From positions 1 through 5,767 of the forward strand of contig URET01000059.1 of assembly GCA_900546875.1 (NCBI GenBank): a stretch of 5,767 nt of DNA. Reading direction: 5' to 3'. The translations under genes and the position numbers were made by a program. Below are positions 5,077-5,767 of this stretch, one piece after another (positions within the stretch are counted from its first letter, which is position 1; each line of letters opens with the position of its first letter). The stretch comes from an uncultured Eubacteriales bacterium. Its GTDB lineage: Bacteria > Bacillota > Clostridia > Christensenellales > CAG-314. Below the pieces are notes generated by a model, which saw only the letters and a list, made by a program, of their open reading frames with translations, had not been told where the DNA came from and did no database searches.

Positions 5077-5664
5077 ATGAAACTGATAGTAGCGACCAAT
5101 AATGCGCATAAACTTAAGGAAATAAAGAGTATACTCGGAGGGGAGTTTGAGGAGATACTGTCACTGAAGGAGGCAGGAGCCGAGCTGAAAGCTGAAGAAA
5201 ACGGAAGCACATTTGAAGAGAACGCGATAATCAAGGCAAGGGGAGTGGAGGCAAGCAGTATGGCGGTACTTGCCGATGACAGCGGGTTATGTGTAGAGGT
5301 GCTGGGAGGGGCGCCGGGAGTGAAGTCAGCGCGGTACGCTTCGGAGGGGGAGGAGAATGCAGACGACGCTTCAAACAGAAGGAAGCTATTAAAGGAAATG
5401 GAGGGGAAGGAGGAGAGGAAAGCGAAATTTGTATGTGCGGTGGCGCTATTGTGGGGTGAGGAGTTATACACGGCGGAGGGTGAAACGGAAGGGCGAATAC
5501 TGACGGACGAGAGAGGTGAAAGAGGCTTCGGGTATGACAGCATATTTTACAGCGATGAGTTGGGAAAGAGTTTCGGAGAAGCCGAAGAGGAGGAGAAAAA
5601 CGGTGTAAGTCACAGGGGGAGGGCGCTCAAAAAACTTTTGGAAAAATTGAAGAAAGACGATTAA
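5077..5664 (+). CDS. rdgB: XTP/dITP diphosphatase (RdgB/HAM1 family)
   Basis: This cytoplasmic Mg-dependent pyrophosphatase hydrolyses non-canonical purine triphosphates (dITP, ITP, XTP) to monophosphate plus pyrophosphate, keeping hypoxanthine and xanthine out of DNA and RNA. The 195-residue length is normal. Family motifs are ATNNAHK (6-12), GSTFEENAIIKA (43-54), LADDSGLCVEVLGGAPG (65-81) with the catalytic aspartate pair D67/D68, ERGFGYDSIF (148-157) and SHRGRAL (178-184). ATG 5077 has AAGGAG (5065-5070) six nt upstream. It has its own strong promoter. No terminator separates it from the tRNA promoter, so its transcript may run into the tRNA gene. The C-terminal segment is very Glu/Lys-rich, matching the purine-rich coding strand. 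Confidence 0.96.
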   Translation: MKLIVATNNAHKLKEIKSILGGEFEEILSLKEAGAELKAEENGSTFEENAIIKARGVEASSMAVLADDSGLCVEVLGGAPGVKSARYASEGEENADDASNRRKLLKEMEGKEERKAKFVCAVALLWGEELYTAEGETEGRILTDERGERGFGYDSIFYSDELGKSFGEAEEEEKNGVSHRGRALKKLLEKLKKDD

Positions 5665-5668
5665 ATGT

Positions 5669-5697
5669 TTGACAAAAAAGGGGTAATATGGTATTAT
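5669..5697 (+). promoter_or_regulatory. Strong promoter for tRNA-Gly
   Basis: The -35 is the perfect consensus TTGACA (5669-5674), followed by 17 bp and TATTAT (5692-5697, five of six), with a TGG extended -10 at 5689-5691. Initiation would fall near 5704, about 10 nt before the tRNA. The -35 begins 5 nt after the preceding stop codon. Confidence 0.9.
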
Positions 5698-5713
5698 CAG
5701 TAAGCATTTGCGT

Positions 5714-5767
<54 letters not shown>

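Noticed and set aside
4956..5543. 195-codon minus-strand ORF opposite rdgB
   Set aside because: It is the Ser/Phe/Pro-rich antisense of the purine-rich rdgB gene, which has all its family motifs.

Overview
The window looks like a chromosomal segment of an anaerobic, low-to-moderate-GC Bacillota (Clostridia-type) bacterium. The evidence is a full-length rubrerythrin, strong AGGAGG-type Shine-Dalgarno (SD) sites with TTG start use, sigma-A promoters close to TTGACA-N17-TATAAT, intrinsic terminators with long T runs, a type II branched-chain aminotransferase, an aspartate kinase of the clostridial ENWTD type, and a tiny Cys-rich membrane protein of a kind seen in Clostridia. No phage, IS, CRISPR or plasmid signal is visible. 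The plus strand is strikingly purine-rich across most plus-strand genes, which produces many spurious antisense ORFs.

Layout: (1) 1-300 has no convincing gene. It holds a degenerate 33-bp-period repeat at the left edge and the rubrerythrin promoter at 225-253. (2) 301-834 is rubrerythrin (+), closed by a terminator at 842-869. (3) 880-1446 is a GrpB/UPF0157 protein (+), followed 18 nt later by an O6-alkylguanine-DNA alkyltransferase at 1465-1962 (+), probably one transcription unit. (4) A bidirectional terminator at 1984-2011 separates this unit from the convergent gene at 2063-3124 (-), a branched-chain amino acid aminotransferase (ilvE). That gene has its own sigma-A promoter (3185-3213) and a CodY-like box in its leader (3136-3150). 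(5) After a divergent intergenic region, an aspartate kinase (+) starts at TTG 3401 and ends at 4609, with a terminator at 4652-4681. (6) A 66-residue Cys-rich, two-hydrophobic-segment protein lies at 4739-4939 (+), behind a possible sporulation-sigma promoter and a GAAA-capped hairpin. (7) A hairpin at 4972-5002 and a strong promoter at 5007-5035 lead into an RdgB/HAM1 XTP/dITP pyrophosphatase (5077-5664, +). (8) A near-consensus promoter (5669-5697) drives a tRNA-Gly(UCC) that runs off the right edge.

Functionally the window mixes protection genes with amino acid metabolism. Rubrerythrin handles peroxide, the alkyltransferase repairs alkylated DNA, and RdgB cleans the nucleotide pool. IlvE and the aspartate kinase act in branched-chain and aspartate-family amino acid metabolism. 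These are mostly ordinary housekeeping genes in short, separately promoted units, and I do not see a new multi-gene system. The points most worth a second look are the shortened regulatory region of the aspartate kinase, the Cys-rich micro-gene with its CATAnnnTA promoter and 5' hairpin, the CodY-like box overlapping the ilvE ribosome binding site, and a C where the T-loop U55 of the tRNA-Gly should be.
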